DNA from: Brasenia schreberi
Lineage: Eukaryota; Streptophyta; Magnoliopsida; Nymphaeales; Cabombaceae
Length of the DNA stretch: 64,000 nt
Assembly (NCBI GenBank): GCA_036023115.1
Contig: JAYKKT010000091.1
Span: 30,176,501 to 30,240,500, forward strand
Direction of reading: 5' to 3'
A program made the translations under genes and the position numbers. Below the pieces are notes generated by a model. That model had not been told where the DNA came from, searched no databases, and worked only from the letters and a program-made list of their open reading frames with translations. Positions 13,084-24,811 of this stretch are shown one piece after another (positions within the stretch are counted from its first letter, which is position 1; every line of letters starts with the position of its first letter).

Positions 13084-13095
13084 CAAAGAGGGGCA
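13084..13095 (+). other. Polypurine tract of element A
   Basis: AAAGAGGGG directly upstream of the 3' LTR, the expected start point of plus-strand DNA synthesis. Confidence 0.6.
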
Positions 13096-13097
13096 TT

Positions 13098-15649
13098 TGT
13101 AAACACCCAAAAAATTTCTCAAAATATTTGATTTTTTAGAAATTTTGCCTTTTCAAGTAAAAATTGCGTTTGCGGGTCTTTTAAGGGTTTTCAAACAAAG
13201 GCACCTTAAACGAACTCATTTTCGCACTAAAATTTTGTAGCAGTCTCAAAATAAGGATAAATGACACCCCTCTCCAAAAAATCTAATTTTGACAAAGACC
13301 CCAAAAAATGACTACTTTACCCTCAAGTCCAAATTGGCAGAATTTTCTTTTTTAAATGATTGCCTCCAAAGAAAGAAAGATTTTAAACAAGTTTTCAAAG
13401 AAACAAATGAAAATGAGACATTGGGAACCAAACCCAAAAATGTTTGCAAAATGTTAAATTTACAAAAAAAATTGAAATTCAAAAACAAATCAAATCCAAA
13501 TCAGACCTTAAAAATTCGTCTCATTAAAGATAATCGTACTCCAGGACCCTACACCCATCAAGGGTTAAAGAGGCCCGAAACCGTACACCCAAGGGTTAAA
13601 GAGGTTCGAGACCCTACACCCATTGAAAGGGTTAAAGTGGTCCAACACCCTATACCAACAAAGGGTTAAAGTGATTGAAATGGTAAAGACTAACTCATAG
13701 AGTGAAAGAAGGCACCCATGCAAACAAACACTTGGAATAAAACTCAGTTGTTTTTCAAAAAGAATATTTGAAGATTTCAATAAAACTCGATGTTTTCAAA
13801 TATATCTAAAATGAAATGGTTTTAAATAATGAAAAAGCAAATATTTGAAACCATAAATCTTAACTCAAAAGATAATCATGCAAAACAAGATTCCTAAAGC
13901 TTAAGATGAAATCATCATCGAATGAAGCATCCAAATCAAGCCTCGAAGCAGGGTCATCCTGAGTTCAAAATTCAAATTGATCATAAGACGGGCCAAAAGA
14001 AGCTAACTCAAGCCAAGGTTAATTCATGTATCAAGTTCAAAGAACAAATGAAGACCATACCAAAGTTAAGACTCGTCTCAAGGAAAGCCACCAAGATCGA
14101 GCAAGGGGCAGGCTAGGGTGAGTCGAGCTCACCTACCTAAGTCAAATAAAGGAGTTGGTCCATGTGGGCTACACCAAGCCCACATGGGCTAAGAAGGGGC
14201 CACCCTCCCATCCCACATGCACCCTATGTGCATGAATGGGTCAGTCATTTGGATCGGATTGGATTGGGGATGATCCCAAAGGCCCAAATCATGGAAGGCC
14301 CTAGAGGCCCCCTTGAAATCTATAAAATGGGGCCTTGGGGCTGGGTTCAAGGCATTCACGAGCATTGAAGGAAGGTAGGAAAGAGCCTAAGAGAGAGAGA
14401 GAGAGCTACAGCAAGAGAGAGAGAGAGAGAAGAGAGGAAGAAGGAGGAACCGTCCCTTGAAAATTCTTCCAAATTCGGTGCCAAGGAGAGCTCCTTTATA
14501 AGGTCGATCTTCTTCTCTTCTTTAATTTATTTTTATTTACTTTCATTCATTAAAAAGGGGTTGTATTAATAGAGAAATTGACTCTCCCCATGATATAATA
14601 GAATAGATATATTGCCCATTACATTTCGTTACATTTATGCTCATTACTTGTTTGATTTTAAGTTTCCTCTACCTCTCTATACATTATACTCCCTTATAAA
14701 TTATTAGATGGATGAGGGATGTTTAAAACATATTTTTGTGTCTAGAAAATACATGAATGCATCTCATCAGAAATTTAAAAGACAAATCACAACTATTTGA
14801 ATGTAAATGACTGAAGAAAATGAATTGAAATATATCTATAGCTTAAGCATAGAGGGGATTAGGAGATATAAGGTTAAGAATTTTAGGGCAGTGTAGACAC
14901 GTAATTAAAATTGAGTAAAATCGGATAAATCCATAGTTGAATTTGTAAAACTTGTGTTTACTGCAATAGAGTTTGGGTTATCATCTCATAACTTTGTTTG
15001 TAGTAAACCAATTTCATTAAAATTGTCTTATTATAAAGATGACATCCATAGCTTTCCAACAAGACCAAGTTCATAAAGATCGGAGCTCTGTACAGTGAGA
15101 TACATACGTTTTTCTAAACCTGTGTATTTCTGTCACAGAACTGTTTCGGACGTCTGAGTAAGGGTCATTCCCTGATTTAATTGCAGACTGTGAAAATACC
15201 AAAATTAGAATAAAAAATAGTTTCTGAACCTTCATATGATCCTTTTTTCAATGTAAAATTTTTGTCATTTTTGGAGATTTAGAAGCTATTTAAAAAAATC
15301 TGAAAACAAATTTTGAAAATAGAATCAGTTTCTGTTTTTCAGAACTCAGAAAAATCTTCTTCTAAAGACGTAGCTCACGAATTTGGTTAAGCCATTTGGG
15401 TTTAAAAAGTGAATTTCAAAAACATATCTGATCAAGATCAATCCTCAAAGCGTCTAGGCCGACCCTTGAGCGTCGTTTCAAGAAGGCCTAAGTCGAAAAG
15501 ATCTCACTTCACCACAATCACTATTAAAGTCAGAAAATATAACTTTGTTGGTTTAAGTAAAACTAACTGCCACGCTTGCGCACGACGTAGTGTGTGAGAG
15601 CTTATTTCAAGTCTCCACATAGACTTTAGAGTAAATTTTCATATCTACA
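13098..15649 (+). repeat. 3' LTR of element A, 2552 bp, with internal inversion
   Basis: It begins TGTAAACACCC and ends CTACA. It is collinear with the 5' LTR apart from small changes, except that 14697-14872 is the reverse complement of the corresponding 5' LTR part (8042-8217). About 110 bp next to that block are also missing. A TATA box lies at 14321 and an AG tract at 14390-14440. Confidence 0.88.
14697..14872 (-). other. 176-bp microinversion within element A 3' LTR
   Basis: Forward in the 5' LTR, the block runs from CTTATATCTCTTAATCCCC to ATCTAATAATTTA. Here it runs from TAAATTATTAGATGGATG to AGAGGGGATTAGGAGATAT, the reverse complement with a few substitutions. Element B LTRs keep the forward order (CTAATCTCCTCTATGCTT), so the inversion happened in this LTR after insertion or during its copying. 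Confidence 0.85.
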
Positions 15650-15654
15650 AGTTA
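15650..15654. repeat. 3' TSD of element A (AGTTA)
   Basis: Exact match to 6461-6465. Confidence 0.85.
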
Positions 15655-16320
<666 letters not shown>

Positions 16321-16462
16321 ACTGGATCTTGCATGCCCATACCTCATCATTGTTTTTAGTGGCATGAGTGTAAAAACATTATCCTTTATCCAAATCCTTA
16401 AAAAATTATAAATTACATACATGCCATCAAAAATAAATGAATAAGCATGTCATAGGTGGGCA

Positions 16463-16582
<120 letters not shown>

Positions 16583-17061
16583 CATGATATATGCCTACAT
16601 TTCCAAACAAATTTCATCTCTTCATTTCGAAGGATAAATAATTGAGATTTGAAAAAATATATCTACGGATAAATCAAGTATGTATACAAAACATGCAACT
16701 ATGTTTTTTTGTTTTGAATTCAAAGTTTAATCATTTAATTGTTAAAATATATGGTTAAGATTCATTAGAGTATGTTAGCATAGAAGCATATACCAAGTTC
16801 TTTTATGTATATATAACATTTTGCAAGTTATGCTTATTGACAAGTGCACTTTTTTCCATGATTTATCTCAATCATTTCTCCCTTTTGTCCTATAGAGATC
16901 ATTGAGAACAGTTTAATACACTTTTTTTTGCTCTTGTATTAAGCGTAGCCTGAAGACTGACATTATATTTGATTGTACTTACTTTGTATATTCAAAGTAT
17001 AAAAGCACTTTTTGTGACCGTTTCAATGTTCAAGATCAATGAATATGCACTCCTAAAACAC

Positions 17062-17400
<339 letters not shown>

Positions 17401-17589
17401 TTATAACAAAATTTATTTCCTTGCAAATCAAACGAAACCAAACTATAATGAAAGAGCCGAACCAAACCACCCATTTGGATCAGTTCAATGAATAACCCCT
17501 AAAAAAAAAACCAAGTGATGGCATTAAAGCTAAAATTTTACCATCATTCCTACAAAACACACACCCCTAATTACTAAAGAGACATCACA

Positions 17590-18480
17590 TTTCCCCCTTT
17601 ACCCCTCCTCACATGCTCGTGGTTCACTACACTCTCTCTCGCCTCTCCCTCTCACATGAGCGGCACTCTCTCTCGCCTCACCAGTAATCTCTCTCACCTC
17701 CCCTCTCACCTCACCAACCAAATACCCACTCTTACTCTCGTTAGCATATCGGTCTCTCCTCTTCCGTTTGCTAAACATTCTTAGGTTCTCTCTGTCTCTT
17801 ATTTTTTTACATTTTTTGGAAAGAGTTGCATGTAACACTCGTCTCTTTTCGAATAGAGATGAGCGTCTTATGTGTCCCTCTTTCAAACACGATACTCACT
17901 CTGTGTGACTATGCATAAGGAGAGACACACAGAATGAGTGTCTCTCACATCACTCAATGTCGTCCCTCTATTTTTTCTTCTTTTCTATGATGAAATGAGA
18001 ACACATAAGTCATGTCTCTCTCAAAGAGATATGCATGTTATGAGATATGGGAGAGATGCACATCATGTGGATTTTTCTTATAAAAGCGATGCATGCCGCA
18101 AGCATCATTCACATAAGAGAGGAAAGATGCATGTTGCATGTGTCTCTCCTATATACACATTACACGTCTCTCACATAGGAAAGACACATGTTACGTGCAT
18201 ACATGTTCCAAAGCACATCTCTCCTATCTCAAAGCAAATGTGTATGCTTAAAAAGATCAATGCACTCGAGGCATGTCTTTGTGGAGGAGACACACTTTGA
18301 TTGCATTTCCTATACGAAGAAGACATGACTCGAGTATGTCTCTTTTGTAGATGAAACTCATTTGGATTGTCTTCTTTTTATAAAAGAAGAAAAGGGACAA
18401 AATGAAAGGAGATGAGACCCAACGGTGAGGAGATGGCGTATCTTATTATGACCATTGTGAGTGAGATAGAGGGTGGTTTC
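17590..18480. repeat. Degenerate short-repeat tract (CTCTC / GAGACAC motifs)
   Basis: Irregular recurrences of TCTCTCTCGCCTC and of GACACATGTT-like words. A shorter related tract occurs in the opposite sense at about 50100-50350. No coding support. Confidence 0.45.
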
Positions 18481-18502
18481 GGTAGGTAGTAAGCTTCACA
18501 TG

Positions 18503-19098
18503 TGTTGTGCTTGCTTCACCTTGAAATGAGATTCCTCAAGAAATTAGTTTAATGAGGAGTAAGAAATGGAGTAAAAAATAATAACCAACTTCAAATCCGC
18601 CGCAACAAGGACTATTGATAAGGAGAGTAAGCTAAGAACTCACCATTTCACCTTAAAGGCCCATATTAGAGAAGAAGAAATTTGTAACTTTCTTTGATGC
18701 AATCTAAATAAGTGATTTTCATTCAAAAACATGGGTATTTATGCTGGCAACATGCCTCCCAGCTTACCCAATCAAATAGATAATAATAAATACAGCTCTT
18801 TGCAATATAATCATGACTAGACAACCCACCTCCCACTTAACCAATAGAACAAAAGGTGAAATAAATACATTTTAAAGCTCAAAACAAGAACTCTAGACTC
18901 CAATATGAATTTTAGTTGGTCTACTTGAGCATTAAAATAGATCCACTAAATCTGGAATTACTGAGCCCTATCCCTAAATCGGGTCATGAGTCCTTCACCC
19001 GACTCTTGACTCTGGACACAACAACCGTTTGAGTGGAATTTATCTTTGATGTCCTCTTCATGCCCAACTTGTCTTCGTATGCTCTTGGATTGTTATCA
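18503..19098 (-). repeat. 3' LTR of element E
   Basis: Matches 20891-21452 along its length on the same strand. It has about 40 extra bases near 18965-19000. Confidence 0.85.
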
Positions 19099-19506
19099 TA
19101 CTCCCTGGATTGGTAAGGATTTATCCTCAAATCTAGTATTTGGTGGATCTTCAGCTTTTATGCCAAGGTGATCTCCTATCACCTGCTTGTAAAAAGTTCT
19201 TGCCACTGTTCGTTATAATGTTTTTCGATCAAGACACTTACATGACTTGAGACCTAGTACACTTAACTATCATAAGAAACAACATAAGCAAATATCGACT
19301 ATGGCTAGACTAGAGGAAACTATGACTCAAGAAGTAAAATTATTCTACCCTAGGTACTATGTACTGAAAATGGTGGGGTTGCTCTTGGAACTTCAATCTC
19401 TATTGTGATGATAAAACTTCCACACATTCATCTTCAGTGAATTCATTAGGCCTGCAATAATATCAAGTACAAAGACACAAAATAGTAGGATTGAGTATAT
19501 TGTGTT

Positions 19507-20100
19507 CTACAAAACAATGATGAAATCTTTCGTGGCCAACCCTGCTATGGCCTTTTCTTCATGGCAAAGGCCACAAATAAACAATCCCATCTTGACTTTC
19601 TGACAAAGAGTTGCATCAAGTACTTTAAATATATCATTTACCGCATGCAGCAAGCAAAACTCCATAACAACACTTACTCTTGTTGCAAAATCGATTGGTG
19701 CGACATAGTATTCTTGATTATTAACGCTTAATCGCGAAAAACCTACTTGAATTGCTTGCTTGGCAATAGGATCTTTGCTTAGATGAACTTCATCATTGAA
19801 CTTAAATTGAGACAACTTACTTGAAAACAAGAGACCGAATTCTGCATTCCTTTGCTCACCTTCATTTTTGTTGGTCAGGTTGGAATTCAACTCCCCAAAG
19901 GGAGCATTGTTGGTTTTAGGATCAACGACAATCTCTAGTTTCTCATTTGCTGGATTAAATACAATAATTTTATCACTTAAATTGATGCAAGAAGATCGAG
20001 TGCCTTCTAGTGTGCAACTCTCTCTTTCTTGGATTTTTGTAAGGCTTAGAGAAACAAGATCGTCCTTTTCTTTTCTTGCTAAAGAACAATAAGATTTGGC
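19507..20100 (-). CDS. Unidentified 197-residue frame inside element E
   Basis: The frame is open from just after a stop at 20101-20103 down to TAG at 19507-19509. No ATG opens it near its upstream end, so it is more likely an exon than a complete gene. I recognise no family. Visible features are a charged N-terminal part (SLARKEKDDLVSLSLTKIQE), a central FGLLFSSKLSQFKFNDEVHL stretch, and a C-terminal CGLCHEEKAIAGLATKDF. Downstream, a well-formed 3' splice site (TTGATATTATTGCAG at about 19453-19467) suggests the region was once intron-containing. It occupies the place where reverse transcriptase would be expected, so capture of host sequence by the element is one explanation. A shifted pol relic is the alternative. 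Function unknown. Confidence 0.4.
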   Translation of the reverse strand, partial: AKSYCSLARKEKDDLVSLSLTKIQERESCTLEGTRSSCINLSDKIIVFNPANEKLEIVVDPKTNNAPFGELNSNLTNKNEGEQRNAEFGLLFSSKLSQFKFNDEVHLSKDPIAKQAIQVGFSRLSVNNQEYYVAPIDFATRVSVVMEFCLLHAVNDIFKVLDATLCQKVKMGLFICGLCHEEKAIAGLATKDFIIVL

Positions 20101-20108
20101 TTAGAATT

Positions 20109-20822
20109 TTAACTAGTGTTATCGGGCTCCTTTTCATTCTGCTCTAGACAGAGTGATATGAGAGTGATTTTCTTTTTGTCTTTCACAAAAAAGTATGTAT
20201 TGTGAAGCCCATTATAAGTGGTCCTTCGGTCGTACTGTCATGTTCATCTGAGTAGTAAATGATGCACTTTCATGGGAACTACAACACATAGTACTTCATC
20301 TCTGTAGTTCTTTCTAATGGAAAACTGAATGCTAACCTGCTTGGTGATGTCAAACCCCTCTTCATTGTTTAACCAATGAATCTTTTAGAGATGAGGATGA
20401 TCTTGCACAATCAATCTAAGTTTTCGCATGAGCTCAGTTGAAGCCACATTCATGCAACTCTCATTATCTATGGTGACATTACATACCTTGTTCTTGATAG
20501 TGAAGTAGATGTGAAACAGTCCACATCCTCTCAACTCAATCTGTATCAGTGGTATGGCTTCTTCAGCTTCTATTTCATCATCTAAGTTTGCAATGGGCGA
20601 GTTGAAACTAGATAGATGTTGGAACTGTTTACCCAATTGAACATGTGCATTGGAACTCAGTTGTAATATCATTTGCATTATTAATCTCATTTGAGTAGCA
20701 TTTTCTTCCAACCTTCTTTCTGTAACAAGCAATCTAGGTTGATTGAAAGATACTCTTCAGAGGCAAGAAGCGAAGGCATCTGAGTTGATATTGCCACCAT
20801 TGTTATTGTTTAAGGCACTCAT
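20109..20822 (-). pseudogene. Gag-protease remnant of element E
   Basis: It begins with ATG at 20822 (MSALNNNNGGNINSDAF), decays, then continues into a retroviral-type protease region. That region reads RGCGLFHIYFTIKNKVCNVT, then IDNESCMNVASTEL, which corresponds to the family's LIIDGGSCTNVAS active-site segment with the Asp kept and the Gly lost. A block with DEVLCVVVPMKVHHLL and QYDRRTTYNGLHNTY follows. The gag is much shorter than usual: the N-terminus joins almost directly to the protease, so most of gag and the zinc knuckle are deleted. Several frameshifts. Confidence 0.72.
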
Positions 20823-20874
20823 GATATCAAAATATATACCAACAAGCACAATGACGATTTTTTAGATGAGATCT

Positions 20875-20890
20875 CAATGAAAGCACCAAA
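20875..20890 (-). other. Primer-binding site of element E
   Basis: TTTGGTGCTTTCATTG abuts the 5' LTR on the minus strand, a sequence commonly seen after plant gypsy LTRs. Confidence 0.6.
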
Positions 20891-21452
20891 TGTTGTGCTT
20901 GTTTACCTTGAAATGAGATTCCTTAGGAAATGGGTTTGATGAGGAGTACGAAATGAAGAAAAAAATACTAACCAACATCAAATCCGCCACAACAAGGATT
21001 GTTGATAAGGAGAGGAAGCCAGGAACTCACCATTGAACCTTGAAGGCCCAAATAAGAGAAGAAGAAATTCGAAACTTTTTTTGATGCAATCCAAACAAGT
21101 GATTTTCATTTAGAAACATGAGTAATTATGCAAACAGGCCTCCCAACTTAGCCAATCAGATAGACAACAATAAATATTGTTCTTTGTCATACGATCATGA
21201 CTAGACAACCCACCTCCCACTTAACCAATAGAATAAAAGGTGAAATAAGTGTATTTTAAAGCTTAAAACAGGAACTCAAGACTCCAATATGAATTTTAGT
21301 ACGTCTACTTAAGCATCAAAATAGATCCAAATGATCTTAATGTCCTCTTCAACCAACTCTTGACTCTGGACACAGCAACCGTTCGAGTGAAATTTATCTT
21401 TGATGTCCTTTTCGTGTCCAACTTGTCTATACATGCTCTTGGATTCCTATCA
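20891..21452 (-). repeat. 5' LTR of element E
   Basis: 562 bp, partner of 18503-19098. Confidence 0.85.
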
Positions 21453-22689
21453 AGATGTGAATCAAAGTATAAGCTTAGTAATTTGGGGTGTGGTATTTAG
21501 TAAAACCCTTTTCGTATCAAGAAATACTATTAAGAAAGGCGACAAGGGCGAGCTAGAAACCCTTTAATTTCTGAACCCCTACTTGATTTACAGAGATATT
21601 CTTTCAGGTTAAAAGACCTGTATTGTTAAACACGAAATATTTCCAGACTGGTAGAGGTCTGCATCGAGTCATGTCAGTCAACCAAAGATCTTAAATCCCG
21701 TCGTCTCTGTGGATGAATTACGCCCTTTTCTCTACCAACTCGACAAGGTCCAGGTCCCACTTGGTGTCGTATTTACGTGGTAAATTCCAGTCGGGTGACG
21801 GGCCCGTATGTTCTTGAAAAACCACTTGCTTTTGACCCAAACCTGGATATGATGGGAGGAAGTTTCGTCGTTGAAACTGATGTCTGGATCCAAATGATCG
21901 ATCGATTTAGATCCGTCTAGATTCAATTTGGTTGTTGGATCCAGGCGATTGACTTAGATCCATCTAGACTCAATTCGTATGCTTGGAAGCTAGGCACTTG
22001 AGTTGATTTTGGATCCAAAACTGTTGCCCTTGAGCATCGTAAAGATCTTAAATTCTATTGGACTTTCTGTTTTAATAAAAATTTGTATTATATAAAACTA
22101 AATTCTTAGTTCAACAGCAAGCTCATGTTTGGCTCGTATAACTCGCAAATATGCCGAAACAAACAGTAGTTGAAGCTGCCAACCAGACGAGTTAAACAGT
22201 ATCTGCTTAGTTAGTTTGTTTGGGAGGCCAGGAGCATATTGCTGGAACTCTAGTTCTGGTTTGAGGAGGCTTTCATAATTGGTTAAAAGTGATGTCATAT
22301 GATTTTACTTTTTACTACATATTATAACTTATGTTAATTAAAAAAAATAGTTTTAGTTTCGTAGTCTCAGGTCTCGTAATCAAACAACAATTATCCTACA
22401 TATAGATCTTTATATATCCGATTTTGATTAGCCCAAAACTTGGAACCATAAAAGAACCGATCCGGAATCAGTTTCGGTTATGGTTTTAGAATCATCAGTT
22501 TTGAGGAAGTTTCTATTAGATTATGGAATTGTCTGGAACTAATAATTTTATTAAAGTTTAAAATCACTGGTCTATTTCGGTTTTATAAAAAATGAAACCA
22601 GAACCGAACTGTGTGGTTTTCGGTTCTGGTTCCACCGATTTCTAGCCCAACTCGATTCCAGTTGTCTCGTGAAAGAAACAAAACTTGAC
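21453..22689. other. Unassigned stretch with small repeats
   Basis: No gene supported. At about 21905-21985 a unit with TAGATCC(G/A)TCTAGA occurs twice. At 22440-22640 there is a tract of ACCGG/GGTTC-rich words similar in style to 50880-51005 and 51540-51650. Confidence 0.4.
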
Positions 22690-23110
22690 TCGGCACTCAT
22701 TTCTTGACCCACCAGATAGTCAATTGGGTCCGGGCCTCAAGTAATCCGTCGCGTTGCCAAACAGTAAGGGTAATTAAGTCAATTGGCAGCCGCTGCGTTG
22801 GAGTCCACGCTGCTGACATGGCATCCTACACGGCGCGAGAGTGGGACCCAAGGCCTGGTTACCTACCCCTTCGCGCACTATGACGCATGCGCTTGCGTAG
22901 TGGAGCGGTTTTGTCCGTCCCGTGCTGCAACGCCGTTCCTTCCCGCGACGCAAGAAGTTGGATGGCTTCGGTTGATGGTCTTCTCCTGCTACTGTACGTG
23001 TTCCACCACGGACATACGCAGATCGGATCTGGATTAGAATCTGTTTCCACCAAATCCAAACATATTAAAGGTAAGTCTGATTTCGGCTGGGTCTTCGAGT
23101 CCAACTAGGG
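22690..23110. other. GC-rich island without identified gene
   Basis: GC content and CpG density are clearly higher than in the surroundings. Overlapping frames of 70-85 codons exist on both strands, none recognised. It could be low-copy host sequence or a promoter fragment. Confidence 0.4.
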
Positions 23111-23772
23111 CCCGTTTGTTTCACGGAACTTTATGGCAGAACCCGCACTATCTGTGTTGGTCCTGCCCGTGACATAAACGAGGAACCCAAATATACAGAT
23201 AAATGTGCATCTATTGGAACCAGTACTTCAACTGGTATCATAGAACTCGTGGCCCAGTCAAGAGAGCACTAGGCTTTTAAATATACCGTTGACACGAAAG
23301 TTCTCTACTAAAACACAAAGAAAGATTGAGGAATGGAACGACGTGTAAACTGAATGTACCGATTAAACAGTTTTATAATTGGATCTTGAAACAAAAGAAA
23401 ATTTCTTTAACTACGTCGAAGATGCAACTAAATACAACTAAAACAAGAAGGAAAATCGAGTATTGTTATTTTTCTTAATCCTGAAGTCCTGGATCCTCAG
23501 TCTATGAACTCCATTTTTATCTTATAGACTGCTATCTTTCTCGTGCTTTAACTGGTCCTCCTGCCATTCACTATGATTATGGGGAGTTGTGCTAATCTAT
23601 CCCTGCGTTGCACCAAACTGGAAACAAAAACGGGAAATGAGAAACCACAAATCTAAAAAGAATTGGAAACGGGAAAACAATACTATGTAAAAATGATATA
23701 TAAATATATCTATAGGTAAAGAAAAATATATAAAAACATGTACACTTATATGTATATGTATAAATATATATA

Positions 23773-23775
<3 letters not shown>

Positions 23776-23852
<77 letters not shown>
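23776..23852. repeat. Compound microsatellite (CT)n(AT)n
   Basis: About 33 bp of CT followed by about 43 bp of AT. Confidence 0.95.
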
Positions 23853-23854
<2 letters not shown>

Positions 23855-23858
23855 TATG

Positions 23859-24811
23859 TGTCACCACCTTGAGTACGTGGATGCTTCTATCATGAACATG
23901 AGTACAAATGATAATCAAAGTCAGGTATAACCAACCAACTTCAATAAAATATCAAACTCAAATTGTTTATAAAGTTTAAGCAAAATGCTCTAAACAATGC
24001 AAGGCTACCAAACTAAATTCTAACTCTAATCTAGCCAATACCATTTCGATACTCATACTCCAACCAACAACTACTCACTTTCTTGCACCTTCAATATACT
24101 AGCTTGAGGATAAACTCTAAAATAGTGGGGATAGATTCACCATAGCCAATAGGAAAGTTATTCAATACTTTTAGTATTTATGTTTCATAAACATTTTATA
24201 GTAAATAAATTTTTACATTTAAATGTATTCTTTCAAACCAACTCACGCACATACATGCACATAACATCAACTTCAATATTTATAGCCCATACAGTGTCAA
24301 GTTGTGGGAGTTGTCCAACCCTCCTTGGCAGATCTGGGTTACCTTGTCTACTACGGTCAAATCATGTCGGCTCATGACAAAGTACTCAGAAATAAACTCT
24401 ATTTCGCCTCATGCAAGAGTACCAAAGGAGCCTCAAGTCTCTAGAGACACCACACAAACCACATAAGTATGCCTTATTAATGCACATATTATTATGTTTC
24501 AAAACCAATTGTATGTTATCATATTGAAATGTCCAAACCCATATCCATATAACGTCAAATCACACTTTTATGTCAAACATATGCATAGCAAATAGTGCTC
24601 ATTATCAATAAGTTATAATAAGATTATCTCAAAAGCATATCAAATAATCCATAAATTCAAATAATATTTAAGAAGTATTAATAAAACATTTAATAATTAA
24701 TCATATTTAAATAATTCAAATCATAAAAAAATCACTTCTAGCATAGTTCTACTAAAACATGTATGACCCTCTACCTAAAATAGTGTTAAGATCCAATCTC
24801 CAAATCACTAG
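23859..24811 (+). repeat. Family-D LTR, second copy, left part (interrupted by element B)
   Basis: It begins TGTCAC like the family-D solo LTR at 30814 and stays collinear with it. The match is clearest at 24282-24480 against 31310-31520 (CCCATACNGTGTC, TGGGAGTTGT, AAGTCTCTAGAGAC, CCACACAAACCA). It is clear again at 24765-24800 against 31850-31890. Similarity stops where element B begins. The remainder should lie after 43253. Confidence 0.65.

Larger units (their letters stand above)
6466..15649 (+). mobile_element. Element A: complete non-autonomous Tat-like LTR retrotransposon
   Basis: The element is 9.18 kb and bounded by the identical 5-bp TSD AGTTA at 6461-6465 and 15650-15654. Both LTRs begin TGTAAACACCC; the 3' LTR ends CTACA and the 5' LTR has decayed to CTATA. 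A primer-binding site follows the 5' LTR, and a polypurine tract (AAAGAGGGG) precedes the 3' LTR. The 4-kb interior carries only a gag-like remnant, a glycine-rich polyprotein relic and the tail of integrase. Protease, reverse transcriptase and RNase H are absent. Element B shares its layout, so A and B are sister non-autonomous families. Assignment to Tat/Ogre comes from the protease and integrase remnants in B. Confidence 0.88.
18503..21452 (-). mobile_element. Element E: small complete gypsy-type LTR element
   Basis: The two LTRs are at 20891-21452 (5') and 18503-19098 (3'), with near-matching TSDs ACATG (18498-18502) and AGATG (21453-21457). On the minus strand the LTR reads TGATA...ACAACA. 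It is followed by TTTGGTGCTTTCATTGAGA as primer site, and is preceded at the other end by the purine-rich TCCAGGGAGTA. The 1.79-kb interior holds a gag N-terminus joined to protease, then an unexplained frame. Reverse transcriptase, RNase H and integrase are absent, so it is non-autonomous. Confidence 0.82.
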
